Shown here piece after piece: positions 1 to 9,500 of a stretch of DNA of 64,000 nt (positions within the stretch are counted from its first letter, which is position 1; each line of letters starts with the position of its first letter). The notes below the pieces were generated by a model. The model saw only the letters and a program-made list of their open reading frames with translations. It had not been told where the DNA came from and did no database searches. Position numbers and translations under genes: made by a program. Source of the stretch: Paraburkholderia azotifigens (GTDB lineage Bacteria; Pseudomonadota; Gammaproteobacteria; Burkholderiales; Burkholderiaceae); assembly GCF_007995085.1 (NCBI RefSeq), contig NZ_VOQS01000003.1, positions 2,852,001 through 2,916,000 on the forward strand, given 5' to 3'.

Positions 1-728
1 ACACTGCGCCCCAAAGCTACGCCTTCGCCACGAATGGCTGCCTCGATCGCCATGCTCCCATGACTGTATGCGGGTCCCCGCCCCTTGCGGCTCCTGACCA
101 CGCCCGCATAGGCAAACCATTGTTCCCAGTTCGCCAGCATCCGGTCCTCATGCAGCAACGTGCAACGGATGAGGCTGGCTGGCTCCGGGAGCCCGCCGAC
201 CTCATCTCGATACGCGGGACTGCAGACGGGCGTCACGGTTTCTTCGAGTATCCGTTCCGACTGGACGCGAGGATATCGACCACCACCGTAGCGCACGGCG
301 GCATCGACCTGACCATCGTCCATGTCAACGTTGCGGTCGGTCACATCGAGGTGCACGTCGAGTTCCGGATGCATTGCCTTAAATCGGTGAAGACGCGGAG
401 CGAGCCACTTTGTCGCAAACGAAACGCTTGTGCTGATGGTCATGCTCGCAACGCTATCGTGTCCGCGCAAACTCTCTGCTTCTCGCGTCAGTTCGCCGAG
501 TAACCGTGCCACGGCAAAGTGAAACTCAGCGCCTGCATCGGTCAGGACGATGCGGCGCGTGAGGCGGTGAAACAGTGGAACACCGAGATGATTCTCAAGC
601 GTCTTGATATGCCGGCTCACTGCGCCGTGCGTGACGTGCAGTTCTTCAGCAGCCAGCGTCATGCTCAACAATCGGGCTGTGGCCTCGAACGCGCGCAGGG
701 TTTGAAGGGGCGGGAGCCTGTCGAACAT
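1..728 (-). CDS. LysR-family regulator, GcvA-like (3' end beyond window)
   Basis: About 242 residues are visible, and the reading frame runs off the left window edge. The N-terminus starts MFDRLPPLQTLRAFEA and continues through a LysR winged helix-turn-helix (residues ~5-65, with VTHGAVSRHIKTLE as recognition helix region). The effector-binding domain follows, with AVRYGGG near residue 140, as in the GcvA/AmpR-type subgroup. The ATG at 728 gives a normal LysR start. The gene is divergent from the EamA transporter at 842 and the shared intergenic region carries two inverted repeats, so it probably controls that transporter and itself. The ligand cannot be told from sequence. Confidence 0.85.
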   Translation of the reverse strand, partial: MFDRLPPLQTLRAFEATARLLSMTLAAEELHVTHGAVSRHIKTLENHLGVPLFHRLTRRIVLTDAGAEFHFAVARLLGELTREAESLRGHDSVASMTISTSVSFATKWLAPRLHRFKAMHPELDVHLDVTDRNVDMDDGQVDAAVRYGGGRYPRVQSERILEETVTPVCSPAYRDEVGGLPEPASLIRCTLLHEDRMLANWEQWFAYAGVVRSRKGRGPAYSHGSMAIEAAIRGEGVALGRS

Positions 729-743
729 GCTGTTCCGAGACGT

Positions 744-785
744 GTGAGTTTCACTCACGCATTATATGACGACAAATCGTTTGTC
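744..785. promoter_or_regulatory. Divergent operator region with two inverted repeats
   Basis: Between the LysR and EamA genes lie GTGAG-N5-CTCAC (744-758) and a perfect GACAAA-TCG-TTTGTC (771-785). LysR regulators commonly bind dyads in such divergent spacers, so these are candidate operators for the neighbouring LysR protein. Assignment is by position only. Confidence 0.5.
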
Positions 786-841
786 AGAGGGGTGTGCGCG
801 CCCGAACATCTACCTTCGAGTTCACTATCACGAAAGCCCTA

Positions 842-1786
842 ATGTCGAGCCAAAGCCTGACTGATGTGCGTCCTGCCGTCATCATCGAAGATCACGCCCC
901 GAGGGGAATAACACTGCGGAGTATCGGCTCGATGCTGATGCTCGCGGTGATGTGGGGACTGTCTATCCCGGTGACGAAACTCGGGCTCGAGAGCCTCCCG
1001 CCTCTGACGCTAACCGCAATGCGGTTTGCCATCGCAGTGCCCCTGCTTCTCGTCTTTGCCGTGGGCCAAAATCCGTTGCCGCGTCGTGCCTTCCCTCGTG
1101 TCGCCGCGCTCGGTGTACTTGGCATTGGAATTGGCCAGGTCGCGCAGACGTTCGGTGTCTCAGGCACATCGGCCTCCGTCGGCACGATCATCTCTGCGAC
1201 CATTCCTGTTTTCATCGTGTTCTTTGCCGCGCTGAGACTGAAGCAGCACGTTTCGGGCTGGCAGAAGCTGGGACTGCTTGCCGCATTCGCGGGGATCGCC
1301 CTGGTCGCCTATGCGCGCGGGCACGGCACGACGGGCTCGTCCGGAACGAGTGTGGTAGGGGCGTTGTGCGTGCTCCTGTCCGCACTTGCTATCGCGTTCT
1401 ATTACGTCTGGAGCGTTGAACTCACGACCGCCTACGGTACCGCCACGGTAGCGGCATGGAGTACGCTGTTCGGCTTTCTTGCTTTGCTGCCGTGGGCCGC
1501 CTGGGAAATGTGGCAAGTTCCTTTCCACATCACGACATCGGGCATATCAGCCGCGGCGTACCTCGGCCTGATCGTGACCGTTTCGGGCCTTTTTCTATGG
1601 CTCAACCTGCTGCGCCACGTTCCCGCACGGGTTGCCGCGAGCGTGCAGTTCCTTCAGCCGGTATTCGGCATCGCGGCTGCATCGATGATGTTTGGCGACA
1701 GGCTCGGCCCATCATTCGTGGCCGGCGTGGCGCTCGTTCTCGTCGGACTCGCATTCTCGATGACTTCGCGCCGCGGTGCGCGATAG
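842..1786 (+). CDS. EamA/DMT-superfamily inner-membrane exporter
   Basis: A hydrophobic protein of 314 residues with about ten predicted membrane segments arranged as two EamA repeats. The first repeat holds the typical MWGLSIPVTKLGLESLPP stretch and the second ends in LGPSFVAGVALVLVGLAF. The drug/metabolite transporter family moves amino acids or other metabolites; the substrate is not predictable here. A GTG at 794 would extend the frame by 16 residues but sits just after the GACAAA/TTTGTC dyad, so the ATG at 842 (MSSQSLTD) is preferred, although its ribosome-binding site is weak. It is divergent from the LysR gene and is its likely target. Confidence 0.85.
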   Translation: MSSQSLTDVRPAVIIEDHAPRGITLRSIGSMLMLAVMWGLSIPVTKLGLESLPPLTLTAMRFAIAVPLLLVFAVGQNPLPRRAFPRVAALGVLGIGIGQVAQTFGVSGTSASVGTIISATIPVFIVFFAALRLKQHVSGWQKLGLLAAFAGIALVAYARGHGTTGSSGTSVVGALCVLLSALAIAFYYVWSVELTTAYGTATVAAWSTLFGFLALLPWAAWEMWQVPFHITTSGISAAAYLGLIVTVSGLFLWLNLLRHVPARVAASVQFLQPVFGIAAASMMFGDRLGPSFVAGVALVLVGLAFSMTSRRGAR

Positions 1787-1850
1787 CCACTCTCGAAAGC
1801 CCTCCGGTCTCTATCGTCAACGGTCATTGCTCCTGTGCTGACCAGCGAAG

Positions 1851-2210
1851 TCAGACGGACAGCGAGGGCGAGCATGGTATCTGCACGGTAAAGCGGGTAC
1901 CACCGTCTGATGATTCAACGCTTATTGTTCCCTGATGCGCGGAGGCGATGCAGCGGCAAATGTAAAGGCCAAGACCCATACCAGCGGCCATTCCGCTCCG
2001 GTCGGGCGAGGTTGCCCGCGTTAGCGGATCGAACAGCGTAGGGAGTGCGCGCTCCGGTATCGGATTGCCCTCGTTGGCGACGACCACGGTTACCTGTCCA
2101 TCGTGAGCACGCGCTTCGACGACAATCTGCCCTGAACCATATCGCACTGCGTTAGTTAGTAGATTGACTATCAACAGCGTTGTCACGTTAAGGTCTTCGA
2201 GACGCAAGTG
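1851..2210 (-). pseudogene. Histidine kinase remnant (ATPase domain only), cut by IS6 element
   Basis: The minus-strand frame encodes the C-terminal ATP-binding core of a sensor kinase. An N box (NLLTNAVRYGSG), an F-like segment (PTLFDPLTRA) and a G box (GMGLGLYICRCIASAHQG) are followed by the usual end, GGTRFTVQIP. Everything upstream (sensor, dimerisation/His box) is missing: the frame enters the IS6-family element near 2210 and no kinase coding appears on the far side of the element. This is therefore a dead 3' fragment, probably left by an IS-mediated deletion. Confidence 0.8.
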
Positions 2211-3006
2211 GGCACAGAACGTACATTTGCTCAGAAATCGGACGGATCTTGGGTAAGCCCAGTGAAGCGATGCCATCCGGCAAAGCGTGCGGCGAGCTGT
2301 TTGCGATAGAGTGATGCACGCAGTAAATGTCGCTTGAGCGCGAAGTGCTGGCGAATCGGTCCGAAGCTCGATAAGAACGCTTGTGTGCGATCAGGATCGC
2401 GGAAACCACGCATCCGGCGCTCGCGCTCACGCGTGGGTTGATGGTTATTTTCGGCACGGTTGTTCACCCGAGCGCTGGCTTTGACGAAGACGTGTTTGAT
2501 GTTTGCCAGTTCGGGAATTTCGGCCTTCGCGGCCGGATAGCTGCGCAACTGATCGGTGACAATCCTTCGCGGCGCGTCGGGACAGGCGGCCAGCACGCGT
2601 TTGAAGAAGTACTTTGCTGCGGCCTTATCGCGATGTTTCTGCAGCAGGATGTCGAGTTCGGCGCCGTGTTGGTCGACTGCCCGCCAGAGCAGATAAGGCT
2701 CACCGCGCAACGTAACGAAGACTTCGTCAAGATGCCATGTGCTGCCGGGTTTGCGGCGAGCCGCCTTGACGCGATGTGCGAAGCCCGCGCCGAATTTATC
2801 GCACCAGCGGCGGATCGTCTCGTAACTGACGATGACACCGCGCTCGAATAGCAGCTCTTCAATATCACGCAGGCTGAGTTGGAACCGGAAGTACCACCGA
2901 ACCGCGTGGCTAATGACCGTCGCCGGGAACCGATGGCCGTGATAAAGCGATTTTGTCTTCTTCATCGCGACATCTTACGTGACCACCTCGCCAACGTGAC
3001 AGAGCC
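2211..3006 (-). mobile_element. IS6-family insertion sequence (~0.8 kb)
   Basis: The element contains a single IS6-type transposase. Candidate imperfect terminal repeats are GGCACAGAACGT at 2211-2222 and, on the other strand, GGCTCTGTCACGT ending at 3006; they match as GGCxCxGx-ACGT. The resulting length (796 bp) suits the family. No 8-bp target duplication is visible (left flank CGCAAGTG, right flank ACCCAAAC), which fits replicative transposition with adjacent deletion or later rearrangement. The ends are approximate. Confidence 0.7.
2231..2965 (-). CDS. IS6-family transposase
   Basis: A 244-residue DDE transposase. An N-terminal helix-turn-helix region (SLRDIEELLFERGVIVSYE) precedes the catalytic domain. 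The acidic residues are visible as D in TWHLDEVFVTL, D in RIVTDQLRSY and E in RAENNHQPTRERERRMRGF, the classic IS6/IS26 signature. The length matches IS26-like enzymes (~235-245 aa) and the frame is intact, so it may still be active. The stop lies about 20 bp inside the proposed left end. It inserts next to, and has truncated, a histidine kinase gene. Confidence 0.95.
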   Translation of the reverse strand: MKKTKSLYHGHRFPATVISHAVRWYFRFQLSLRDIEELLFERGVIVSYETIRRWCDKFGAGFAHRVKAARRKPGSTWHLDEVFVTLRGEPYLLWRAVDQHGAELDILLQKHRDKAAAKYFFKRVLAACPDAPRRIVTDQLRSYPAAKAEIPELANIKHVFVKASARVNNRAENNHQPTRERERRMRGFRDPDRTQAFLSSFGPIRQHFALKRHLLRASLYRKQLAARFAGWHRFTGLTQDPSDF

Positions 3007-3209
3007 ACCCAAACGCCATGTGACTTTGCGACCCGGTACGCAAATGCACCTCAACGAGGACATACGCAGGGAAGTTGAATAAATGCTGTATTAGCCCTCG
3101 CTGGCGCGCGTTCCCTGAAGAATTGCACAAATCGGGCGACTGTACCGCAACGCTTCGCAACTTCACAAATGACAACCCCCACGCTCGACCGGGTCCAGTC
3201 TTCTGTAAT

Positions 3210-3560
3210 TCACGCGTCATCCGCCTCAGCATCACCCGGGTCGAATCGAGCTATCAGGTTCCTGCATGCCTGCAGAGCAAATGACCTTGCCCACTCCTCT
3301 GTCCGTTTGAGTTCTGGATCGAGGCGAGCAAGAGCTTCGGGAGCCCAGAGATGCCGCTGAGCTTCAAGAGGCAAATGATCGGTTTCAGACATGATGACTA
3401 GAAAGACGCCAAAATCAGCATCACGCTCGGCAATACCAATTAACCGATTCTTTATGGTGTGCACCTGTACTGCCCCCTCAAGGAACGACACCTTGCCGTC
3501 AAGCATGGCATGAGCCAACTCGACCAATCTTCGGCGCTCCATCATCTCGCGTTCATTCAT
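3210..3560 (-). CDS. Candidate CDI immunity protein
   Basis: A small soluble, acidic-leaning protein of 116 residues starting MNEREMMERRRLVELA. No signal peptide or membrane segment is seen. It starts 13 bp after the stop of the giant CdiA-like gene and on the same strand, exactly where the cognate immunity gene lies in cdiAI/bcpAI loci. I do not recognise the fold or family. The role (binding and neutralising the C-terminal toxin of CdiA in the cytoplasm) is inferred from position and size. The ~200 bp between it and the IS6 element hold no convincing gene; if the locus once had further toxin/immunity cassettes, the IS may have removed them. Confidence 0.65.
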   Translation of the reverse strand: MNEREMMERRRLVELAHAMLDGKVSFLEGAVQVHTIKNRLIGIAERDADFGVFLVIMSETDHLPLEAQRHLWAPEALARLDPELKRTEEWARSFALQACRNLIARFDPGDAEADDA

Positions 3561-3573
3561 TGCTTGCTACCAC

Positions 3574-6500
3574 TCATTTCAATGGGATCGATTTTGGTTC
3601 CACGACTCGACCGGTCACGGCATTTCTATATGCATGAATTTCGAACTGTGTTCCGTCGGCCGCCGTATAACTTGAACTACTCACCTTACTCCAATCGCTG
3701 AGCTGCCCTCCATATTCCGATACCAAGCGAGGAGCATCCCTGAGAATAACACCTGTCCCGTTGCCCGAAGTAGCCACTCCGTTCCCGGACATCAACTCGG
3801 ACAACTGCTGCTGGCTTGCCAATGACTTGTTGAGATTTAACCCGTTGACCGCGTTTGCTGCACTGTCCGACCCAGCTGCACTGCTTGTGGACCGACTGCC
3901 AAGTCCTGTAATTCCATCAACCGCGCCAGAGGCGTCCAATGGCGAGATTCCGGCAAATATGGTCGCCCACGCCGATGAGCCCGACGAAGCCAGCATTGCC
4001 TGATATTGATTCTGTTGGGCAACCGCATTGGAAACGCTGTTCCAGTTCGACGTTGCAAGGGACTTCGCACTGGAAGCCTGATTTGCCAACGACTCCATGA
4101 ACTGCGCACATTTGGTGCCACCCTGGCAGGCCGCCTCGATGTCGGCTTCGCTTACTCCACCCGATTGCATCGCGTCGTATTGCACCTGCTGACAGCCAGA
4201 CGGGCTGTTGCAATTCTGTGCAGCCTGTTGCTGCTGCGTTGAGATCGATTGGTAAGTCGCTACCGTCAGGCTTACACAACTCGTATCACCTGGCGCGCAA
4301 CCCTTCAATGTAGCCAGAAGACTTTGCACTTGCCTGTGATTCAAGTAGTTATTGAGCGTCTCGTTTTGGGCCGCCGTCACCGCACCCTGAACATTGAACC
4401 CGAGGGCGCCTGCAATGCTGCCGCTCACCAATGTTTCGATGCCAGCCAAGGCTGCGGCTGGAATGTTGCCATTGGCGTCAAGAATCGGGTTCAGGCCAGC
4501 CGACACTACGCCACCGATTGCCCCTCCTGCGCAACCTGTTCCCTCCAGCGCGCTTGCCGCGCATCCGAGGCCAGCATGGGCAGCAAGGTACGCGAACCTC
4601 CCGCCCACTGAACCCAGGTCACCTACCAGGCCATCTTTTGCATCTCCAATCTCCGAGGCACCGGCCGCAGCCAACTCACTCGTTAACGCATTCACGAATG
4701 AGCTGGCGAGGCTTCCTCCTTCAATTGCAGTGCTCACCCCAGCGGCAATGCCCGCGTCGGCAAGCATCGCGAGACCTCGTTGGGTCAGCGTTGCAGTGGT
4801 CGTTGTCGACTGGTTTACGTTGGTCCCTGCAATCTGGCTAACGCCCGCAAGACTCGCAAGAGATTGGGTCGCTCCATTAAGAGCCAGAGGCTGCGTCGTA
4901 AAGTCGAGACCTGACTGTGCGTTATACGTGATGCCATTGGTGAGACCGGCCGTGAGACCCGCAACACCGGCGGCCTCAAACGCGTTTGCCCAGTTCAACT
5001 GACCTGTCATGGTCAGTTGCGATGCGATGCTCGACGTGAAGCCCGCAGCGGCAGCCGACAATGCGATATTGGCCAGCCCGGCCGAAGTCGCGACGCCGTT
5101 GGCTGCCGCCGTCGCGGTCGCCGCACTGGCAAATGCCCCGCCTTCCGCGCCAGCTGTCGCGCCAATTGCGGCGCTCGCGGCTCCGGCCGTCATGATGGCT
5201 ACGACTACTGCGAACACCATACCGACGATCTGAGACGCACCAAACCCGCCCTGCGCCACAAAATCCGTATGCAGGTTGTCCGTAACGGTCGTCTGCGTGA
5301 AGCTGGTACCGAGCTGTTGCTGCAGTTGCGCCAGCAACTGCTGGGTTCCAGCCTGGTCAATGGTGCCGTCAGCATTGAGTTGCTGCAGTGCCCCGCCGAT
5401 CTGGTTGAGCGTCTGGACGTTCAGGTCCATGCCCGCCGCGCTCATGAAACCGCCGGGCTGGACAGCCGTACCGGTCGTGTTGGAGTACCCCACCTCGTTG
5501 ATATAGCTCCAGATCTGACCCACATCGACCTGGTTGGCCCGGTTGGTCAGCGTCCCCGTGTTGACCGTGAGCGTATTGGAGGCGGTGATATCGCCCGTGT
5601 TGAGGATACTGCCGTTGCCATCCTTGTTGAAGTTGAGCGTAACATCCTTGCCCGTGATGGTCCCGTCCGCAGACATCGCGCTCCAGTTCTGCGGCAGATA
5701 CACCTGCGGCATGAGTGCCGTCACCGTCGGACAAGTGACCGGGCCTGTCGACACACAGCTCGGGTCGGGAACGGACTGCTGCACGTACCAGAGCATCGGC
5801 TCGCTCAGCGTGCTGAGCTGCGTTTGCGTCAGTGCATCTCCGAGTTGCAGGTTGTTGGTCTTCGCGTAGTCAACCGCGTTCTGATACAGGATCTCCTTTT
5901 CCTGCGCAGTGACGGACAGGTTGTGCTCACTGTCGTACGTCAATCCATCGATAAAGCTCGCCTTGCCCGTCTGCTGCAGCGCCGCCTGCTGAAGCATCAG
6001 GTCTTCCGCCTGCGGATTGTAGTAAAAGAGCGTCGAACCCGGCTGAAGATTCGCGGGCAGGTTGTCGAGCAGCGCCTGCGGACCGAGCGGATCGAGTGCC
6101 GAACCGCCGAGCGAGCCCGTCACATACGATGCCTGTCCCGCTACTGGGATGGGCAGCGGTGCGCCGACCGAGCGCGGCGTCGTCAGATTCAGTCCGGGAA
6201 GATTGACGCCGCTCAGCGAAATGATCTGCGACGGCGAATTGACGTGCGGCGTGTAGGTATTCGCCGCCGTAATGCCGTTGATGAGCCGCTGTCCCGTCAA
6301 CGTCACCGACGTGCCGATCACGTTCCCGACGTTCTGGATCTCACCTCCAGACGAAACCGACAGGTTCGGCGCCTGAATCGTTGCAGCAATATTGCCGACT
6401 GGCGTGGGCGGATCGATCGTACCGCCGACATTTGTATAGGCACTGCCATAGAGTGCTGTACATTCCTCGGGTGAACCGCATGCCCATACGTCATGTCGCT

Positions 6501-9500
6501 TGTCCGGACTAAAATCCCCGGTCTCCTGGACCCAGTGCGAGTGCCAGTACGCATTGAGCGTTTGCGCTTCGTTCACGACAGGCCCTGCGACAGCAATCGT
6601 CGCGTTGTTGCCCGCCGCAATCAGGCTGCCAATGTTAGTAAGGCTTCCAGCATTGAGCTGGAGGTTATTTCCCGCGCTGATGACCGACGAATTCCCCGCC
6701 TGCTGGTCAACGTAACCTTCGCAATAGCTCTCCTTGTAGCCGCCCACCGTCATACAGCCAGAGTATTGTTCTTTCGCGCCGTAATCCGAGTGCACAGGAA
6801 CGGGTGGAGGCAGGTTATTGGTGATCGCGCCCGAAACGTTGAGCGTGATGTTGTTACCGGCGATGATGTTGCCAGACGTGTTGTTCAGGCTCTGCGCCGC
6901 CGTCGTGGAGGTGGCTGTCGTACCGACGCCACCAATGACAATGTTGTGCCCCGCCAGCAAGTTGCCGTACGTGTTGTTGATCTGCCCCGCAGCGATGACC
7001 AAATCATTGCCCGCGAACACTGTCGCGTTTTGCTGCGCATACGAGAACGTGGTCGAATTCGGATTATCGCCACGAAACGAGTTGTTTGCGTAGCCACACT
7101 CCGCGCCGCTTACACCGGTAGCGCAACCGGGCTGCGTAGAAGTAGCGGAATTGTATTGCCCCTGATTTGCAAATGATTGCGCGGCGCTCGCGTTGAAATT
7201 GTTGCCTGCATACAGCAATCCGCCGTTCACCAGATTCCCGCCGGACAGATTCATGTTGCGCCCAGCGATAATCTGCCCTTGTGCTCCGAACGCCGTTGTC
7301 GTACTGGTCACGCTCGGCGGCACATTCGCGCTCGAATTGAATGAAACGGTCGACTCCGGCACCACCGTTCCGGAAATACCTATGCCGACTGTCCCGTAGA
7401 CGCCGACGACGCCCAACGCATTCATCTGCGCCATGAACGCGTCGAGTTGTGCCTTATCAACCGTATCGACAATGGTCGCAACGGCATTGCCTACCGGTGC
7501 GTTGTTGAGCGACTGCAGGTTCAGGTTGACATCAAGTCCGGCCGAGATCGTGCTGCCGGCGTTCGATAGGGTGCCTGCCGTGATATTGACGCTGCCGCCG
7601 GCCGCAATCACCCCAGGAGTTACGGACCCGGGTGCAGTGATCGTCCGGTCGATCCCAGGCAACGCGATGTACTGGTGTTGCCCTGCCGTGGAGTTGCCAA
7701 CCTCTACGTCCTGACAGGCGCTCGGATCGCCATAGCATGTGCTTCCGCCGCTGCGGACATCGACGTATCCGCCACTCATGTTCGGCAACAAGGTGGCGAT
7801 AGTGGCGGTCTGCGAGTACTGGTACAGATAGCAGTCGCCCTGGCTGTTCTGGCAGTACCAGCCAGACAATGCTCCGACCACGATCTGGCTCAAGAGATCC
7901 GGATCCGCCGAAGCGCCGACCAGTTGTGTGGACGTTTGTGTCGCGCCCTGCAACGCATCGTTGATGACCGCGCCGGCATTGATATTGATGTTGCCGCCGG
8001 CAAGAATCGTCCCGACCGTGTTATAGACGGTCGCGCCCGTGGTGATGCTGATACTGCCGTTCGCCTGCGTCGTGCCGTACTGATTGTCGTAGTTGCCGCC
8101 GCCGTTGAACGTCAGGTTCCCTGCGCTCTCGATCGTGCCGCGATTCGTGACGCTGCCGTTCAATGTGATCGAACTGCCGCTATGCACGACCGCGTTGGTC
8201 GCATTGTTCAATGCGCCGTTGAAGGCGATGTCATTGCCCGTCAATTGACCGAAGTTGCTGAACGTCCCGTAAGTGGTCAGCGACAGCGGCGCCGTGCCGG
8301 TGATCATGCCGTAGTTGTTGATTCCGTTCAGGCCAACGACAGTTGCGCCCTGACCACCAAAGTTCCACGTGCCGCTGTTACCGATGAATCCGGCCGTCAG
8401 CGAGAGCTGTCCACCGTAACTGATCGTGCCCTGCGAGGGGTCGAACGTCGCATTGGCTGCACCGACGCCCATATTGCGCTGCGAGAGCAACTGACCGCCT
8501 ACGTTGTAGAAGGCGCCACCGCCGCCGTTGATTGTGAGCGACACATCGCCCGTGACGGGGCCTCCCGGCGTGTTCGGATTGCCCGCGAAGATCAACCCGT
8601 TCTGGTTATTCAGCGTCCCAGTGTTGATGTTGAGGCTGTTGACGGCCATCAGCGAGCCGCCGATGTTATTCATTGCGCCCGCGACGTAAATGTTCGTGGT
8701 CGCGCCGTTCACCAGACCCGCATTCGTGAAGTTCGTCGCGGTGATGTTCGTCGTGACCGTCGACGCGAGCGAGCCCGTCGCGGCATTCGTCAGATTGGGC
8801 GCGCTGACGGTCAGCGCGCCGCCTGCCAGCACGTTGCTCGCGTTGTAGAAGGCGTTTTGCGACACGAAGGTCGCCGCGCCGACCACGTCGACATTGCCGC
8901 CCACCAGCGACAACTGGTTCGATGCGCGCGCATCGAGCGTACCGCCGACAATCGCGTTGCCGAGCGTGACATTCGTGCCCGCAACCTGAAGGTTCTTCGA
9001 CGACACGATGGACGACTGTCCCGCGTTGACGGTGCCCGTCGCGTTGATCGAAATGTCTTTCGATCCGCTCGCCGTTCCGCTCATCGTGACGTTGTTGCCG
9101 GAGAGCGCGAGTTCGCCCGCGGCAACGCTGTTGCCCGACAGCGTGAGCGTCTGTCCGGCATGCAGGCTCGCATCGCCATTCGACGACACGCCGCCCACCG
9201 TCACGTTGCCGTTGGTGCCCGTGACGTTGACCGTGCCCATCGACGCGATGCCGCCCGTCGCCGATGCATTGTTCGCCGCGCTGATTGTCGCGTTGCCGCC
9301 CGTCTGCACCTGTCCGCTGAACGCGACGCTGCCCGCGTGCGACGTCGCGACGATATCGCCCACGGCCGTCGCCGCGCCGAACGACATGTCGCCGTTCGAG
9401 GTCGCCGTGAATTTTCCAGCGCCCTGCACTTCGCCGAGCGCAACGCCGCCGCCCGCGTTGACGGCGATGTCCTTGCCGAAAGTCAGCGCGCCGCCGCCGT

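Noticed and set aside
2221..3049. GTACATTTGC / GCAAATGCAC as ends of the IS6-family element
   Set aside because: A ten-base near match at 2221-2230 and 3040-3049 was considered, but the GGCxCxGx-ACGT pair at 2211 and 3006 is more like known IS6 ends and fits the usual length. Neither pair shows a target duplication, so the boundary remains open.
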